64,000 nt of DNA. It comes from Tetmemena sp. SeJ-2015 (taxonomy: Eukaryota; Ciliophora; Spirotrichea; Sporadotrichida; Oxytrichidae). A model generated the notes under the pieces. That model was not told the origin of the DNA. It saw only the letters and a list, made by a program, of their open reading frames with translations, and did no database searches. Positions 24,399 to 39,500 of the stretch are shown piece by piece. Position 1 is the stretch's first letter. Every line of letters begins with the position of its first letter. Where the stretch lies: assembly GCA_027382625.1 (NCBI GenBank), contig JAJKFJ010022597.1, positions 1-64,000 of the forward strand, read 5' to 3'. Both the position numbers and the translations under genes were made by a program.

Positions 24399-24751
24399 TT
24401 TCCACGATGATTATTATTACAAACTGTAAATAAGCGAGTCAATTATACACCCAAATAAACTTGTAGAAATATAAATCACACATATGAATGATATGCAGTT
24501 GGTTTAAATTATATAAATTAATTCTTAAGTGTAGTAGAGAATTCAAGTGACAAAGAGAGCATAAATTTTCATTGTCAATTTGTATTATAAGAAGAGTTGT
24601 TTCATTTCATAAGTAGAGAGCTTAGAATAGAAATAAGTTTGAAGAATATTTTGAACTTCATATGAGAAAGAGGATTTATAGATTGAGAAGGCATTAGAGC
24701 AAATTAAGGTGTGAAGATAAAATTATAATGTTCGAATGAGATTTGAAGAAA
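24399..24751. other. AT-rich intergenic region
   Basis: It lies upstream of the carboxypeptidase start and downstream of the VPS52 stop. It is AT-rich with no convincing coding. It probably contains the carboxypeptidase promoter and the VPS52 3' region. Confidence 0.45.
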
Positions 24752-27354
24752 TCAAAGATCCATATTAGCGGCAGAATTCTTGAGGTCTAGAAGAATGAGA
24801 TGTGCACTGGGCATTTCTTTATGGAAAGTAGGGTGCGCTGTCTTGATGAGTTCCACGAAAGAAGAGAAGCGAAGCATGAGTACTCTCATCAGCCTTTGAA
24901 ATAGCTATTGCATGGTAGCTGATATCTAAATGCTCCAATATTCTTAACACTTTCAGTAACTTCCATATATTTTTATGCTCTGTTTGATCTCCCTGGCTAT
25001 GTACTCTGTCTTTGCCTTGTAGTTTTGATTGAACTCATGAGCTACATTTTCAAGTAGTTTGGGGTTAAGATTAGAGTAGTCAATCTTCTTTGGCATTTTA
25101 GTAGGGTGTGCTGCATCCTCCATTGAATCAGACTCTGAAGAGGAGTCTGTATTGGCGCAGTACTGTCTTGTGATATCCTCCAATCCTGGGAAGTTCTCCT
25201 TTAAGATCAATTTAATCAAAGCTTCAAGATTCCTGTTGAGGAGTTGCTCCACTCTGAGTAGATCTTGCACTCCCTTCTCCAGATTGAGTTGCTTTAAATT
25301 GCAGTAAATGTAGTCGTAGTTGTTGATGAGGAACACTGTTTGCTCTTTTTGGCCTTCGAAGTGTTCATTTGCTATCTTGGAGATCAATTCAAACATCAAC
25401 TCCATTAGATGAGAGGAGTAATGATTAAGGGGAATGATTATTGTTGATAGATGAGTCAGTCTTTGAAGCAGCATGTCTTGAGTGGTCACATTTGCAACTC
25501 TGTAGAGCCCACTTACGAAATCTATGTAGCGCATCGTGCTCTGATGAGCGTTCGCCTGCCCATATAACTTGAAAACCTTTATGTTCACTTTCTTAATAGA
25601 CTAAAACATAGACATACCCACATAAGTATTGGATTAATCTTAATAGCCTCAATTTAAGCTTCAAAGATGTGAGTGAAGCGTGGCCAGAGAATCTAATTGA
25701 CTTTGTCGAAGTAGAAGTCAAGCACTGGAATTTTATTGCGAAGCATGATCTTCTTATTTTCTTCGTTGATTAGAATCATCAGCAGCACAGCGTACACGTC
25801 AAACATGTTTCCTGAAATGTAAGTCTTCGTGCTCTCTAAGTAATAGCATATATCTTTAATATGTATCATCAATATGTTTAATATTGTTTCTAAGTAGTAG
25901 TTGACGATGCGGGAAAAGACTTGATTGAAGATATAGGAGCACTGAGATATCTTGAGGTCAAAGAACTCCAAAATAAACACGAATTCCTTGCTTATAGCTT
26001 CGATCAAGATGCGGTTCTGAGATCTAAATATCTCCTCTGCCACATACTTCCTTGCCTTTTACTGAGATATGTGCGTCACTAAGGGGCTTGAATCAATTCT
26101 CATAAAAATAAATCCAGTTTATCTTTGTTAATTAAATTCTCTCAATGATTTGAAGCCTATCCTCAATGCCAAACACATTGGAGGGCATATAGTTTCCCGT
26201 AGTGTGTTGTGATCTACTGCTCATCATGCTAGCATTTAGATTAGCTTGGCCTCCTCCATCTGTGTTGAACCTAGCCTGTTAGTTTTAGCTACTGTGCTAC
26301 CCTCCCATGTCCATCGTCAAACAATAGAATAGATAAAGTATAAGATACTATCGTATTGTTGACCCCTCCTTGAGTCATTGTTCCCATTTGACTCGAAAGC
26401 GTATTGGCGCCTTTGTTCTTAGCATTTTCATCTTGGACGATGAGATCATTCTTGCCCACTCTCTCCCAAATCAGCTTCGAAGTCTCCTTGAGATATTACT
26501 TAAGGAGTCCATGATAAACCTTGTCCATGATCTCAGAGTAGTAGTTAGTCAGCTCGACATAAGTCTCCTGAGAATTTTCCTTCAGGAAAAGTATCAGCGG
26601 CTTCAGCTTATAACCGTATTCAAAGTTAAAAATTATACAATGAGCTTGAGCAAGACACTCTCTTGAAGTATCTGAAAGTTGGTCTTAGGCTTCTTGAGAT
26701 TATTGATCTTGACCATTAAGTAGCTTCTAGCTCGGGCACACACCTTCATTCTCAGTTTATCCAGTTCAGGTCTCACCTCATGAAGGGCCTTGCTCTCAAA
26801 CATTTGAGCACTCCTTGACTGCTGCAAAATGAGATTGAGTTAGGCAAGTCTCTCCAAGTACTCCTACTAGTTCGCATCAATATCTGCGTTGCAGAGGGTC
26901 TCAATTAATTCCTGAGGCAATAGGAAACTAGAGAGGTAGGAGTGTAGAGTCTTCTCTAGAGCCTTTCTATTCTTGAGGGAGACATTGTAAGGATTGAGAC
27001 CTCTCTTAGAGCATAGACACCTGACTTGATATCTCTCCTAGTTCTACCTAGAATGAATCCACTAATTAAAAATCATCCTAGATTTAGATGCGAGTTTTGA
27101 TATTGAAATAAGGATTTTTATATTGTAACTACTTTCTCTATCTTATTGAGAATATTTGTGGACTTGTTGAGTTCATGATAGAGAGTTCCTACCTCCTTAT
27201 TGATAGTGAGAAAATCTGTGATGCACTCATCTTCCAATCTACTCAGCTCGTCTTTGATCTTGAGAGTGTAAGCTCTGATGTCTAACTCTTTCTCATTAGC
27301 TACTATCTCAGATAAGAATCGATAGTCTTTCTGCTATTCCCGAGCGCTCTCCAT
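24752..27354 (-). CDS. VPS52: VPS52, GARP/EARP tethering complex subunit
   Basis: VPS52 is a coiled-coil subunit of the GARP complex, which tethers endosome-derived vesicles at the trans-Golgi. The N-terminal part (MESAREQQKDYRFLSEIV, then LEDECITDFLTINKEVGTLY) is the helical region that assembles the complex. The diagnostic block ELDKLRMKVCARARSYLMVK followed by INNLKKPKTNFQILQ is at about 26770-26660. A long helical C-terminal part ends near 24752 at TGA. The ATG at 27354 is chosen because the frame upstream is broken by a TGA at 27360; an ATG at 27405 would need that TGA to be Trp. Breaks near 27100-27050 and 25600 look like IESs. It lies about 175 bp downstream of the dynein stop on the same strand. 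Confidence 0.85.
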
Positions 27355-27528
27355 TACTCAATTTAAATTTGATTTGATTATCTTTAAATCTTTTACCCTC
27401 ATCATTTCAGCAAGAGAAATTTAAATCTTAAATGATAAAGAATGAGAATATAGAGGCAAGAGAGTCTATAAAAGGTTGGAAATATTTATCCTTCGTTCTC
27501 CTAGAATGTAAAAGTTAACAGAGGACTC

Positions 27529-30500
27529 TCAATATCTGAGGGCTAGGAAGGCTGCCACTCCAGCGCAGATCCACTTGTCTTCTTCTTCCTTGCTTGGAAG
27601 CTCCATCATCATGACGAAGTTGGTTGAGTGACCAGTCGTAGAAAGAGTACCTGCTCTCGACAGCACCTTGTAGACTGGGCAGTTATAAATACCCTAAGAA
27701 TAAGTTTAAACTCAATAAAGTAAGCTTACAGTTTCTGGCTTCTTTCTGTTCTTCTTTGGGAGGAACCAGCACATGGGTACTTCAGTATAAAGTTGCTTGG
27801 GCTTAGAGTCATCTAGCAAGTGAGTAGTGGAGTTCCATCTAGCACCCTCAAGATACATACCTATAAGAAATCGTTAGCGATCAATAATCAAGGAAGTCCT
27901 AATTAAGTATTAGACTTACCATAAATAAAGCAACCATCTTCTGGCTTCTCTGAGACTTCAGTATGAGTGATCTCGTCATAGATTTTAACTTCGAAGTCTA
28001 GTTCATCGATGGCAATGACGTGCTTTCTGGCGTAATTTTGAAGAATACCTGTGAAGAAGGCCTGAGGGAAGAAGAAACCTGATATCCAGAACACCTTCTG
28101 GAGTACCTCCATCAATCCATTTACGCAAGAAGGCAACTCTGTCATTCAAGTCTTATGTCCAAGATGCGAGAGGCTTGAGAGAAAGGAAACCTACGTCAGC
28201 CCACTTCTTGGGCACTTAGTTATCAAAGAGAGATGTAGCCATCTTCTCAAGATCCTCACTCATCACAACTTCTCCCTTAACTGCCTTCTAGACGTTAGAG
28301 AGCATTTCAATCATCACAGTAAGGAGCTTGTTGTATCTAATAACCTCTTGGGTAAGGACAGTATTCATGGACTCGTTGTAATCAGTTGCATACTTCTCAA
28401 CCACCAAGTCATAGTCGAAGGGAGGAGGAGTCTTTCCAGAGAGCTCGATTGAGATTTCCATAATGACCTACTCTCTGGTCTTACCTCCTGCAGAGCTTGA
28501 ACGAGGTTGAATAGATAAGATGCTCTCAAGTAGTCTTCTAGTTTCAGTCTAGTTAGTGGTAATTTCAGCATTTTCGTGAAGTCCGAAAGCCTCAGGGTGT
28601 GGGTTAAATGGCAATTCACGAATGTAATTTAAGTAGTCGTCTTGAGTGGTTCCTGGTATCGAGATATACTTACCACTTTCAGAGAACTTGAATCCAGGGT
28701 GAACGATTCCCTCTCGAATGTATTGCATGAGGATGGTCTTAATAAGTCTCACATCCTTATCGTCAGTCACTCTTCCTCCATAGTTAATTTCAGATCCCAG
28801 ATAGTTGAGCACCTTGAATGGAATCAATTCATAGTCATCTAAGAAAATCTTAAGCTGCTTTCTGCACACATCGAAGTCTTCGAAAGTAAAGGCATAGGGG
28901 ATGTTCCAACCAATAGGTCCAAACTTTCTGCGATCTTGCACAATAGCGTGGAAGAAGGCGAAGCCGAACAAGATTTTCTTGTACTCATTTGGCTTCTTGC
29001 AGTCATTGAGGACCTTGTTATCGAGGATAGCGTATGTTCTGAGAAGATTGGAACGCAGTCCTTGAGGAGGCTCGAGAGTCATCTTCACTGAATTTTGAAG
29101 AGTGGACACTGGGAATTTCTCGTTGGGCATACTAGTTAGCCACATTCTGAAGTCTGGGTGAAGCTGGTGGTTTAGACCCTCGACTATAATTTCAAGTTTA
29201 GGCATCCAAGAGATGGCCAAGTGGCAATTTTGGAGCAAAACCCATCCTCCTTTGGCCTTGGCTTCATCTATCATTCTCTCTGCCTTCTTATCTTGACCTT
29301 GACCAAGTGAGATATACTCTGTTCTCTTGGTCATGTCTTCTTCCTCTGCGAATTTCTTGAAGTCAGCGACTGGATCAGATCCTGCACTCAGCACGAAGAT
29401 AAGTGGGGTGACGTTGGTTGAGTCCTTATAACAAGCTCTGATGTTGAAGGTGGGAGGGTCTATGAACTCCTTGCCAATCTTCTCAATGATGTAGTCCTGA
29501 ATGGCGAGACTGATCTTGTCAGGCCTAATTGCCTTGAGGACAATCATCTTCTGGAGTGAGTTGAGTTTGGTGTTCCAATCACCTGGGAGGGGCTCCTCGT
29601 GGGCCTCTGGTGCATCGAAGATCTTCTTGAACTTCTTGTTGAACTCGATGAAGTAGGTGTCGATGCCCTTGAACACAGGCAGGTGCCCCATGATGTAGAG
29701 CTGTCTGTAGACTTGAGTCCACTCTAGGTCGTCCAGCCAGTCCGTGGGGTTGGGAATGACTTCTATGGTACCTGATGGACCAGCGAGGAAGTAGCGCCAC
29801 TCAGACTGATCGATCTCATTGTTTCCGAACAAGATCTTTACTGTCAACAGGAACGAGAATAATGAAAATGTCGTACTTATTATCTTAATGGGTGTGAATA
29901 GTAGCTTGTGCATTTCGAAGAGTGATCTGCACACGTTCTGGTACAGGGACTTAAATAAGTTTATCTCATTTCAATGATACTCTTCATGTGGACAGAGTGA
30001 GCATATAAAATTGAAATGTGATTTAGTGAAGTAGTTGTTGAGATTTAAGATTCTCTCTGTGACATCGTTGGAGGGTGAGGAGTTTTGAACTGCGTTACCG
30101 AACAGGATTTGGAACCACTGAAGTGAGTACTGATACATGGGGTCGATGATGGCGAGGTCGACTATACAGAAGAAGAGTAGTGAGGCTCTATAGGCCACTG
30201 GTCTGAAACTCTCTCTGGTTGAGTCGATTTCCTTCTCAGTGATTTCAGACTCCTTAAGTCTGATACTGATCTGCTCTGAGGTCTTCTTGGACTCTGCGAG
30301 GATGTTAATCAGCTCATCGTCTTCCAGGATCTGAGCGATGTTCTCATTCTTGGTCAGGCCATGCAGAATTCTTTAGAAAATAAAGTAAACTATAATTAAT
30401 ATTTTAAAGAAAACGTAATGTAAAAAATTCACTTTACTTCTGTAATAAATTCTGTCTCATGTCTCTAAGTTCCTTGGCTGCTCTGGCGTTGTCCTCCACA

Positions 30501-33500
30501 ATCTGGTTCTTCTTCTCTTGCAGCTCTGGCAATTCAAGCTGCACCAGCTAGTTAAGCATCTGCTCTTCAAGTCCCATTGGGGTGATAGCGAAGTTGAGGA
30601 TGGTCACTTTCACACTAGTCTCAGGTGAATAATGAGGGTTGGGTAGAGTGGTAGTCAAGAAGAACTTGAAAGTCTCATTGTAGGGGATAACCTTCTCTCC
30701 CATTCTAATCACAAACCCAGAGCCAGATCTGATCTTTTGCTGCAGGAGGATGGGCTCAAGGGCGGGATCTAATTCCTCTCCGATGTTTTCAAGCAGCACC
30801 CACTTTCCAAACTGAATAGCTAGCTCCAAACTTCTTAGAAGATTTCCTTCAGAGAGCTTGAACACATCCAACTGCACTCCAGTGTCTGCGGAGTTACCCA
30901 GATTCTTCACGAACTTATTGGCTTGAGTCTGGGGGTCAATCATGAGTGGCCATCTTCTTGACTTAAACATGATGATACCATTCTCGATTGAGAGGTTGTC
31001 ATTAGGCAGTCCTGAGACTGTCCACATTCTAATGATTACATCATCTCCCAGGATGTTTCTCATAGTCACGTGAGCTGAGTGCTTGATGCTCAAGCGTTTG
31101 ATGTGAGCTCTCCATTCATCTTCGAGCTCAGTTCTGTATTGAGAGGTGAAGGGCCCTGCATAGGATACCATACCAGCTGCTACCAAGCAATCACCAACCA
31201 AGAGAGTCTGTCTCTCTCCTAGCTGCTTAACAGTCTCAGTCCATCTGACCTTCTCGCCCTCGAGACCACTGATCATCTTCTCTGCTCTGATGAGTTTCTT
31301 ACCGCAGTCCTCTATCTCGTTTTGGAGGGACTTCTCCTGTCTGATCAATTCATCCATCTGTCTCTGCAAATTGTCTAGCTTCTCTTAAACCAATGCTAAT
31401 TGCGATATACTTGCACTCTCTCACTCATTATATTTGTTCTCATTGATCTCCTTGACTTTCTGTCTCTTCTCGTTTAGGTTTGCCTGTACGATGGCAAGTT
31501 TCTGGCCCATTTCCTCAGCGATGGCTCTCTTAGGGTTCACAATCTTCAGCACCTCGTGATACTTGACCATAGCATCCACCCAAATTCTCACTGCCACCAG
31601 AGCTCCTGAGGCGTTGGCTACTTTCTTCTCGGACATTTCTTCCTTCTCCATGAGTGGCTTCACCCTCAGGATGAGTTAATCTGGGATGTGGTCCTTGTCG
31701 TACTCAATCAAAGATCTCAAGAAAAGCTTGGGGTCATTGAGTAGCTTCAGCTTGGCCAATTCGAAGTAACCCTCAGGGTCATATTGAATCTTTTTGGGGT
31801 CGTTGGGTTTCTTAGGCTTGGGCTGGTTCAACATGAAGCACACAACCATGAAGCACTGCACGATTGTGGGAGATGGAGTCGACACTCCCTTCAGCTCATA
31901 GAAGTCATTCATGTAAAAATATACGTTATTAAAAGGTGAGGAATTGATTATGGATTGACGTTGATTTCCTTGACCTTTCTCACAGCGTTATCAAGAGCGG
32001 GTAGTGCCACAGCTAAATCATTATGACAATTTGAGCAAAGGAATTATAGTCTATTCAAAAATCTGCATCTGCATCAGTCTTGATCTTTATGACTTCTGCC
32101 TCTTGCTCAGCAGCTACAGCCTCATCAGCTGCCACGATTTTCTTGGTCTCAGCTGCTTCCTCAGACTCCTTCTCTATAATTTTCTTGGTCCTCTCCACCT
32201 CAATTTGAGTCTTCTGGAGCTCTGGTTTCTTCTTCTCGAGCATTTCTCTAAGATTTGCCACTTCAATAGCTGCCTCATAGAGCACGTTCAGTCCCTTTTC
32301 AAGTCTGCTCTTAGCATCTCCGAAGAACTTACGACGCTCAGTCAGGATACCCTTGTACAAGTTGAGTAGCTCCAAATAAGAGGTGGGGTGACATAGTTGC
32401 GGCGACGCAGCTCATCTAAGAACTTTTGAGACTTCTTCTCACAGACTGATGCATGATCTTGAACATCTCAACGCAGCTTTCTTCATCCTTTCCTAAGTTA
32501 AGATCAGAGTCGTTGATTGAACCCCTTCCGACGTTGAGCAGAGCTTCCTCAGGCCATTCTGTGAACCAATCGATTGTACAGCAGTTGACGAGTGAGGGGA
32601 ATTTACGAAGACGAGTTCTGAAACCTCTCCTAGTGGAGACATGGCAAGCACGACGTGGATGTTTGCCTTCACTCTCTGTAGATAGCAAGAGAACATGTTC
32701 ATCTCAAATATATAGCTATTAATTTAGATTGAGTGATTAAATTAAATTGAATCTTGTTGAGAGTGAGATTCTTCCTCAAGCACTCCTATTTACCAACGTT
32801 GAAGATTCCCTCAAAGTCTTCATTCTTGTAGAGGGAGGGAATATCTCCAGAGTTAAGAACGTTGTTTATATCCTCAAGCATTTACTCGTTTATAATTTGT
32901 GTATCGCAAAACAGGAACACAGTTTGCTTGCCCTCGACTCCAGCTTAAAGCAGACAGTTCTTCACGTTTTCTCTCCAGTTGGTCATACTGTAGCCCTTCA
33001 CCACTTCAATTTGATAATCTTGTAGTTATAAATTAAATTGGCTATAATAAGAAGTATACTCATAAAGTAAGTTACTGATGTAAGTGGCTAGTCTGCCAGA
33101 GATTGTCTTCCGGAACCTCCGACTCCCAGTAGAAGAGCGTTACCTTGTGGCTGTCTAAGAATACGGCAGATACGCGACACGTGGTCGCAGGCGTCTAAGA
33201 ACATGATAAATTAACCCTCCTTATAGATGATTAGCTTCATAGGATTCTTCTAGCCAGAGTTATAGTCTTCGAGGTAGAATTCGATCTTCTTGACCATGTC
33301 CTTTAAGTCGTGCACGAAAATATAGGGCCTCACTTCTGAGTCTATACCGTTGAGGTAGTCACCGAACAATAAGCGCTCAGTGATGTACACTTAGTCAGAA
33401 GTCAGCTTGAAGGTATTAGTCATTTCATTGTTCAACAGCTCCTTCAAGGTATCTCTATCGTCCTAAGAGATCATACGGTCTCCAAACACACGCATGTTCT

Positions 33501-36500
33501 CATGGATCCACAATCTTATCAGCTCCACTATCTAAGTAGTTGACTTTGAGTGAGCAGAGCACAGACCCTGGAAGATCTTTGACATATCTCTCAAGTTGAA
33601 AGTGTAGTGAGACTTGCTGGGAGTTGGCTTTAGATTGCTTGCGACGGCATTGTAGACTCTCTGTGTGGCCTCGACTACCTCATCTAAGCAAGAGGCAATT
33701 TGCTCTGAGAAGCTGGACAAGAAAGCATTAACAATCTTAGAGAAGATCATAGTGATACTCTCTCTTCCGAGGTTAGTGTAGGTGAGGATATTGAAATGCC
33801 TCTCTAGTCTCTTAGTGATGGGAGATCTTCCACCACCTGGAGGTCCCATAGCACAGATGAAGATGATGTCCTCAATCTTCATGAAGTTCTTTTCCTTGGA
33901 CTTGCGATCGTACCAACCCTAGTGGTCCATCCATTATCTGAGTAGCTCAATAGGTGGCTGAGCACCATACTCCTCCTTCTTGGGCATGTTCAAGTCATCC
34001 ACGAAGATGACGAATCTCTTGCCTGGTGTTGGTCCATACACTCCTTTACGTCTCTTCTCAAACTTCTCATCGAGAGCATCTTGAGTCTAATTAGCAGAGG
34101 TCTGGGCTGAGAATGTAAGTGGAATTGTCTGATAGTCTTCATTGAGCTCAGATGTAAGAAGCTCGTTGATGTTTACAGTTTTACCTGTACCAGTGGGTCC
34201 TGGAGAGAGCACATGCTTCTTGTTCATAACCAGGATACGCTTGAGATACTTCATACGGATGGAATCGAAAGTAGGCACCACGATTTCTCCATAGCCGAGC
34301 TTGTTATCAACATTGTATTGCTGGACGGTATTAGTCCAGATGACCCATTCCTTCTTTGTCTTGTCGAACATGTAATCATAGACTAGTCCTTCATGTGGGA
34401 AGGGATATTTGCATTCCTTGCCAATCATCTCTCTCACCTTCTTATCGAACTTCTCTCTTCCCTCCAAGTTAGTTGTGCAACCAATAGACCACACCATAGC
34501 GAATAAGAATAAGCTCTCCAAGCATTATTCGAAGTCTTCCACCTCTTTAAATTAAATGAAGTTATATCTCAAAGAGATTGATTTCTTCAGGAGCAACTTT
34601 CTTAAGCTCGGTGTCATAGTAGTCAGCGAAGTAGCAGTCAAGGATTCTGAAAAGACTTTGCGTGATGTTGTTGTTGACTGTAGGTACAGGCTCGACGCAG
34701 TTCCTTCTCATGAATCTAAGCACCTCGTTAAGGTATTTCTTGAAGTAGTTGTCCAGTTAGGAATGAAAGTCTTCTTCTGCTTGAACCCTGAGGTAAAGTG
34801 TTGAGCCAAGATTTAATGAGTGGCTCAAGTCCGAGAGCACCAGGCTCCATATAGACCATACCGCAGCGAGACACAGTAGCAGGTGAGGCCACAGCTAAAT
34901 CTTCGACTTCAAACATCATAGTCATTCTGTCTGAGAGGGTGATGATTTGACCAGAGTTGAGGCAGAGCTTCTTGTTATCATCGAGCACAGTGTTCATGTT
35001 TTCGATCCAAATAGCATCCACTGGTCCGTCGAACATAATCCAATGTCTGTCTGGGGATTAGTCTCTTGCACAATCAGCCACCATCTTGCAAGCACACCGT
35101 CCACCCATTCAGTGGTCTGTGGATCAACATCTCCATAGAGCTGTCCCATAGTGATTGACTTAGGGTTAAGGATATGATAGTGGACTATGTCGAATCTTTC
35201 CATGTGCTGAAGAGTAGTCATGGCATGAGCGAGAGTCTTATAGTTCTGAGTCTTTCCACCTCCAGTGGGTCCCACTAACATGAGTCCATGACGCACTTGA
35301 ATAGTATCATAGAGTTGAATGATCTTGTCGAGGAAAGGCTGAATAGGTTGCAAGTTAAAGTGAGCAGAACTCTTCTTAATCTGGTCAAGCAAAGCTCCAT
35401 AATCAATCTGAGGTCTTGCAACTCCAGGGAACAGATCTGAAATGATGTTCTCAAACAGAGGTAAATCATCCTTCAAGAACTTTGGCACGTTGACATCTCT
35501 AAGAGCTCTGAGTAGAAGCTGATCTTCATTCATGTCTGGATCTTGTCTCTTGAGTAGACCAGCTGCGTTGATAACTGAACGCACAGCACGCATACCATAA
35601 TCGTAATGGTCTTGAGAGGACAACTGCTCTGATGAGAGCTTGAAAGTGGTAACCATCTTCTTTGCGAGATAGAGGGCACTGGAGAAACCGAAACTGTAAA
35701 GCATGATCTGACCGATCAAAGCATAATCTGGCACCATCATAGCCACGGTCTGAAAAGAGCCTTGAGGTTATCAGGAAGCTCAGTTCTACCAGCATAACCA
35801 GGATTCATAGTAATGAAGACGCAGAAAGAAGGCTTCACTCTGATGTTACTCTCTTCGAAAATGATTTCGGGAATGGAGTTTCTCTTGGCATCGAAAAGTT
35901 GTAGTAGCTGTTGGGCGATCACAGACAACACTTCAATGTTGATTCTATTGAACTCATCGAAGCAGGCCCAGGCTCCTGCTGATGCGAGACCCTTGAAGAA
36001 TTTACCGACCATGAGATAGTCCATACCATCTGAACAGTTGAACACCACACACTGAATAGCTACTGCCTTAGCGAGATCCTTAGTTGATTCAGTCTTTCCT
36101 GTTCCAGCGGGGCCTGCGGGGCTCCTCCAAGATTGAGATTCAAAGCAATAGAAAATTTCAATTAATAAAAGCTCCCATAAGAGTCATATAACACTTATCA
36201 GTAAGAGGAGTAATCACAAGCCTCATAGTGTTTCCAAGATACTCGTATCCGTAGGGGAAGTTAGTCTGAATACACTTAACTCTGCAGTCATCTTACTCCC
36301 AGTAATATCTGAGTTGAGAGATCCACTCAAAGGCGTTTGTATCATCAATGTTGGCTACCTTAAGGTTATCAACGACGTCCTTTGCGTGCACATCAATAAC
36401 GATCAAGGCACCAAGGGTGATACTCTGCAACTTAGTGAGCTTTTTCCTCACTTGCTTGACAGTCTCTAGCAGTTAAGCGTCAAGCTTCTAGAGATATTTT

Positions 36501-39500
36501 GAGACTCCTGCTACACCTTCCTTGATCATAGCATCTTCAACTTCAGCAGTCCAGTGGACCTGAGATCCATTTAGCACGCACTGGCCAGGGTGGACGAGGA
36601 TCCAATCTGTTCTCTCTTTGACAAGATAGTCGTCAACTGAGTACTTGAGGACATGGCGCACACTTCTGAACATCATGCGTTCGACTTCTCCCATCCAGAA
36701 CTCGACTCCCTTCTCTCTGGGGTCAACTATTTCAAGTAGTTGAATCTTTTCCTTCTCTCCAGAGTACATGGCTACGATAGTCTTGTCAGATTTGAATTCT
36801 AGATCTGCCATGTTTTCGAATACTTTACGCAAGTGAGGTCTCACATTCTCCACTTCCTTGGTCTGGGAGAGGATTTCAAGCAACTCATCGTTTGAGAGGA
36901 AATAGAATCTTGCGAAGATGGATCTTTTCTGCTCCACTACATCCAAAAGTTAATTCAATACTAATGTGTATTGCTCTAGATAGTCTCTGAGACCTCTCTG
37001 CACTAAGTCAAGATTCTTATTGCATCTTGGAATTTAATTACCTATGAGCATATACACATATATACTGTGAATTTATCGAGAAGTCCTTCTCTGGTGCAAG
37101 CCTTGAGTACGTTGGGGACAGCCTTGGTTCCTGCAATGATTTCCTTCCAGTTCTTGTCCACGTTCTTGAACTTCTTGTTCTCAGAGGGGAGTTGCTTCAT
37201 GATGTCGGGGGAGTCAAAGATGGGCTGCAGATACATCCACTGGCCCTGGCACTTGATCCACTCGTCAATGCACTCCGACACGTAAAGCATAGAGCCGTTC
37301 CACTGCTCAATCTCCTCCTCGAAAGGCTTCTTAAATGGAGAGAATCATAGTCATTAATAAAATGGGATTTATTGAATCAAATAATGTAGTCTGGGTAAGT
37401 ACGATGTGCTCATCGAGCATAGCCATGGCGTCGTCGAAGCCAGTGACTGAGTAGGTGCCTGTGTTCTTAAAGGCCACGAGGGTGAACTCAACGTTCTCCC
37501 AGTCTTTCTTCATCTTTGCGAGGGAGCACTCGATGTTGTACTCCTTGCCTGCCTTCTCTCCAATGTCCACGCACTCCTCCGTGTACTTGTGCAGCTCCAT
37601 CTCCAGACAATTGTTGAAGGTGAATCCCTCGTAGGGCTTGACCTCAAATCCCACCTTCTCTGAGATGGCTTGCCAATGTCTGTCTTTCATTCCTTCTCAA
37701 ACATCATAATGAATAGGCATAGAGCAATAGATGAGTAAGCTTCTGTTCTGAGACCCATAGCAAGAGGGACGAAGGGCTTGAACTCATCGATGTCTGACTT
37801 GGTGGACTCAGCGATCTTGAGGATGCCTGGCAGTTCCTTGTCTCTGAAGAGTCTAATGACCTAGGCCATGACCTTGTTACTGTTGTCTACAGTCTCCTCC
37901 AGCTTGGCTGCATCCATCAGCTGGAAGTCATCGTACATCCATGACTTGTAGCTCTTCTTCCAGTTGTCGACTGTGGTCCACAGGTTGAAGTAGGGTTGGA
38001 AGTCCTTGATCATTAGTGAGATTTGAGAGTAGTCTGTGTCAGGTAGCCCAGTGAGCATCTCTCTGTTGTTGAATACCTTGGCCTGCTCGTTAGCGTTCAT
38101 GAGTCTGGCGTGGATGGAGCGAGTCATGCCTGCTACCTCCTCGAACTGGTTGATGTCTTGGTACTGCTGGAAGGAGGAGACCAGGTTCTCCAGTTCAGCG
38201 ATGGAAGCTGTGAACTCAGTCTGGTTGCCCATCATCTGCTGGATAAACTTCTCTTGCTCCTTGGCTAGGTAGGCCTACTGCTAATTAATAATATAAAATA
38301 AATAAAAATAAAATTATATTTTAGAAAAATAAATATAATTTAATCAATAATTATTATTTGTGCTTATCAATCTTCTCAATGGCCTCCTTGGGGGAACCAA
38401 AGAGCTTCCACTTCTTGTCGTAGTCCTCGTCGTCGTGGAACTTGTAGTTGAACTGGTTCAGGATGTCGTATACCTGCATGCAAGCCTTCAGGTCAGAAGT
38501 CTGCTTCTCGATCTCGTTGGGTACTGAAGCCATGTAGTCCTTGATGGCAGTCAGCTCCTCAATGTCCTTGGGGGCGCTCTCGATCTTGTTGTTCATCTTC
38601 TCGAAGATCTCTAGTAGCTCGTTGGCCTGCTGCTTGGCTCTCTTGGCAATGAGTTCAATCTCATCGTTGGCAATCTTGGTGTGCTTCTGAGCGAGCATGG
38701 CTCTGATCTCTCTGCAGCTGACTTTGAAGATGGAGACCACGATGTAATCAGGGATCTCATTCTGAAGTCTAACTGCCTCTTCTTGGTGGAATATCACATC
38801 CTTCCTGAGGAAGTCTATCTCAGGAGGGTTGTCAGGGTCGTCCAGCTTCTTTATGATAGCCTCTGGGTCTACCTTGTACTCCTTGTCGTACTTGTCATAA
38901 GTCCTTATGTACAATTCTAGTGGCTTGACTGCCTCTTCTAGAGAGTCTCTAAGCTTATAATAAGAGTTATAGACCCAGGCGTTCTCGTCTTCAATTTGGC
39001 GTTTATCACTTGGATCCACTTCATCTGGCTTGAGGTCTGGCCTTATAGTAGACTTGAGGAACATCTTGATGTTGGTCTTGAAGAGGTGAGGCAGCAGTTT
39101 CTGCTCTGGTTGACTGATCTCTTATAAAGCCTTGAGACCGTTATCGAATATAAGCATGATGGTACCCACGATGTCATGAGGGACTGTTGAGTAGGTGGGC
39201 ATGCTTTACTCGTTGAGCATGAGGTCGATAGAGAAGAGAGGGATGGGTGGCTTGAGTCCTTCATTCTCTCTAAGCTGGTCCTCTGTGAAGAAGGTGTTCT
39301 TAACTGTGTTTGAGTCTTGAACGTGCACTTGCTTGGGGAGGAAACTCAAAACGAGTCCACGAATTTATCGACTGACTTGTGAGTCATGTAGAGCAGGGTG
39401 TCCTGCATGGTGAACTTTACCATAGTGAGGAACTTCTTGAGTTTTCCCATCTCGTAAGTCTCCTTGGAGGTCTCATTCAAGTTGAACCAGGACTTTGAGG

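Noticed and set aside
36121..36180. Intron beside the dynein AAA1 P-loop
   Set aside because: No GT-AG ends on the coding strand, while a 5 bp direct repeat gives a perfect protein junction.
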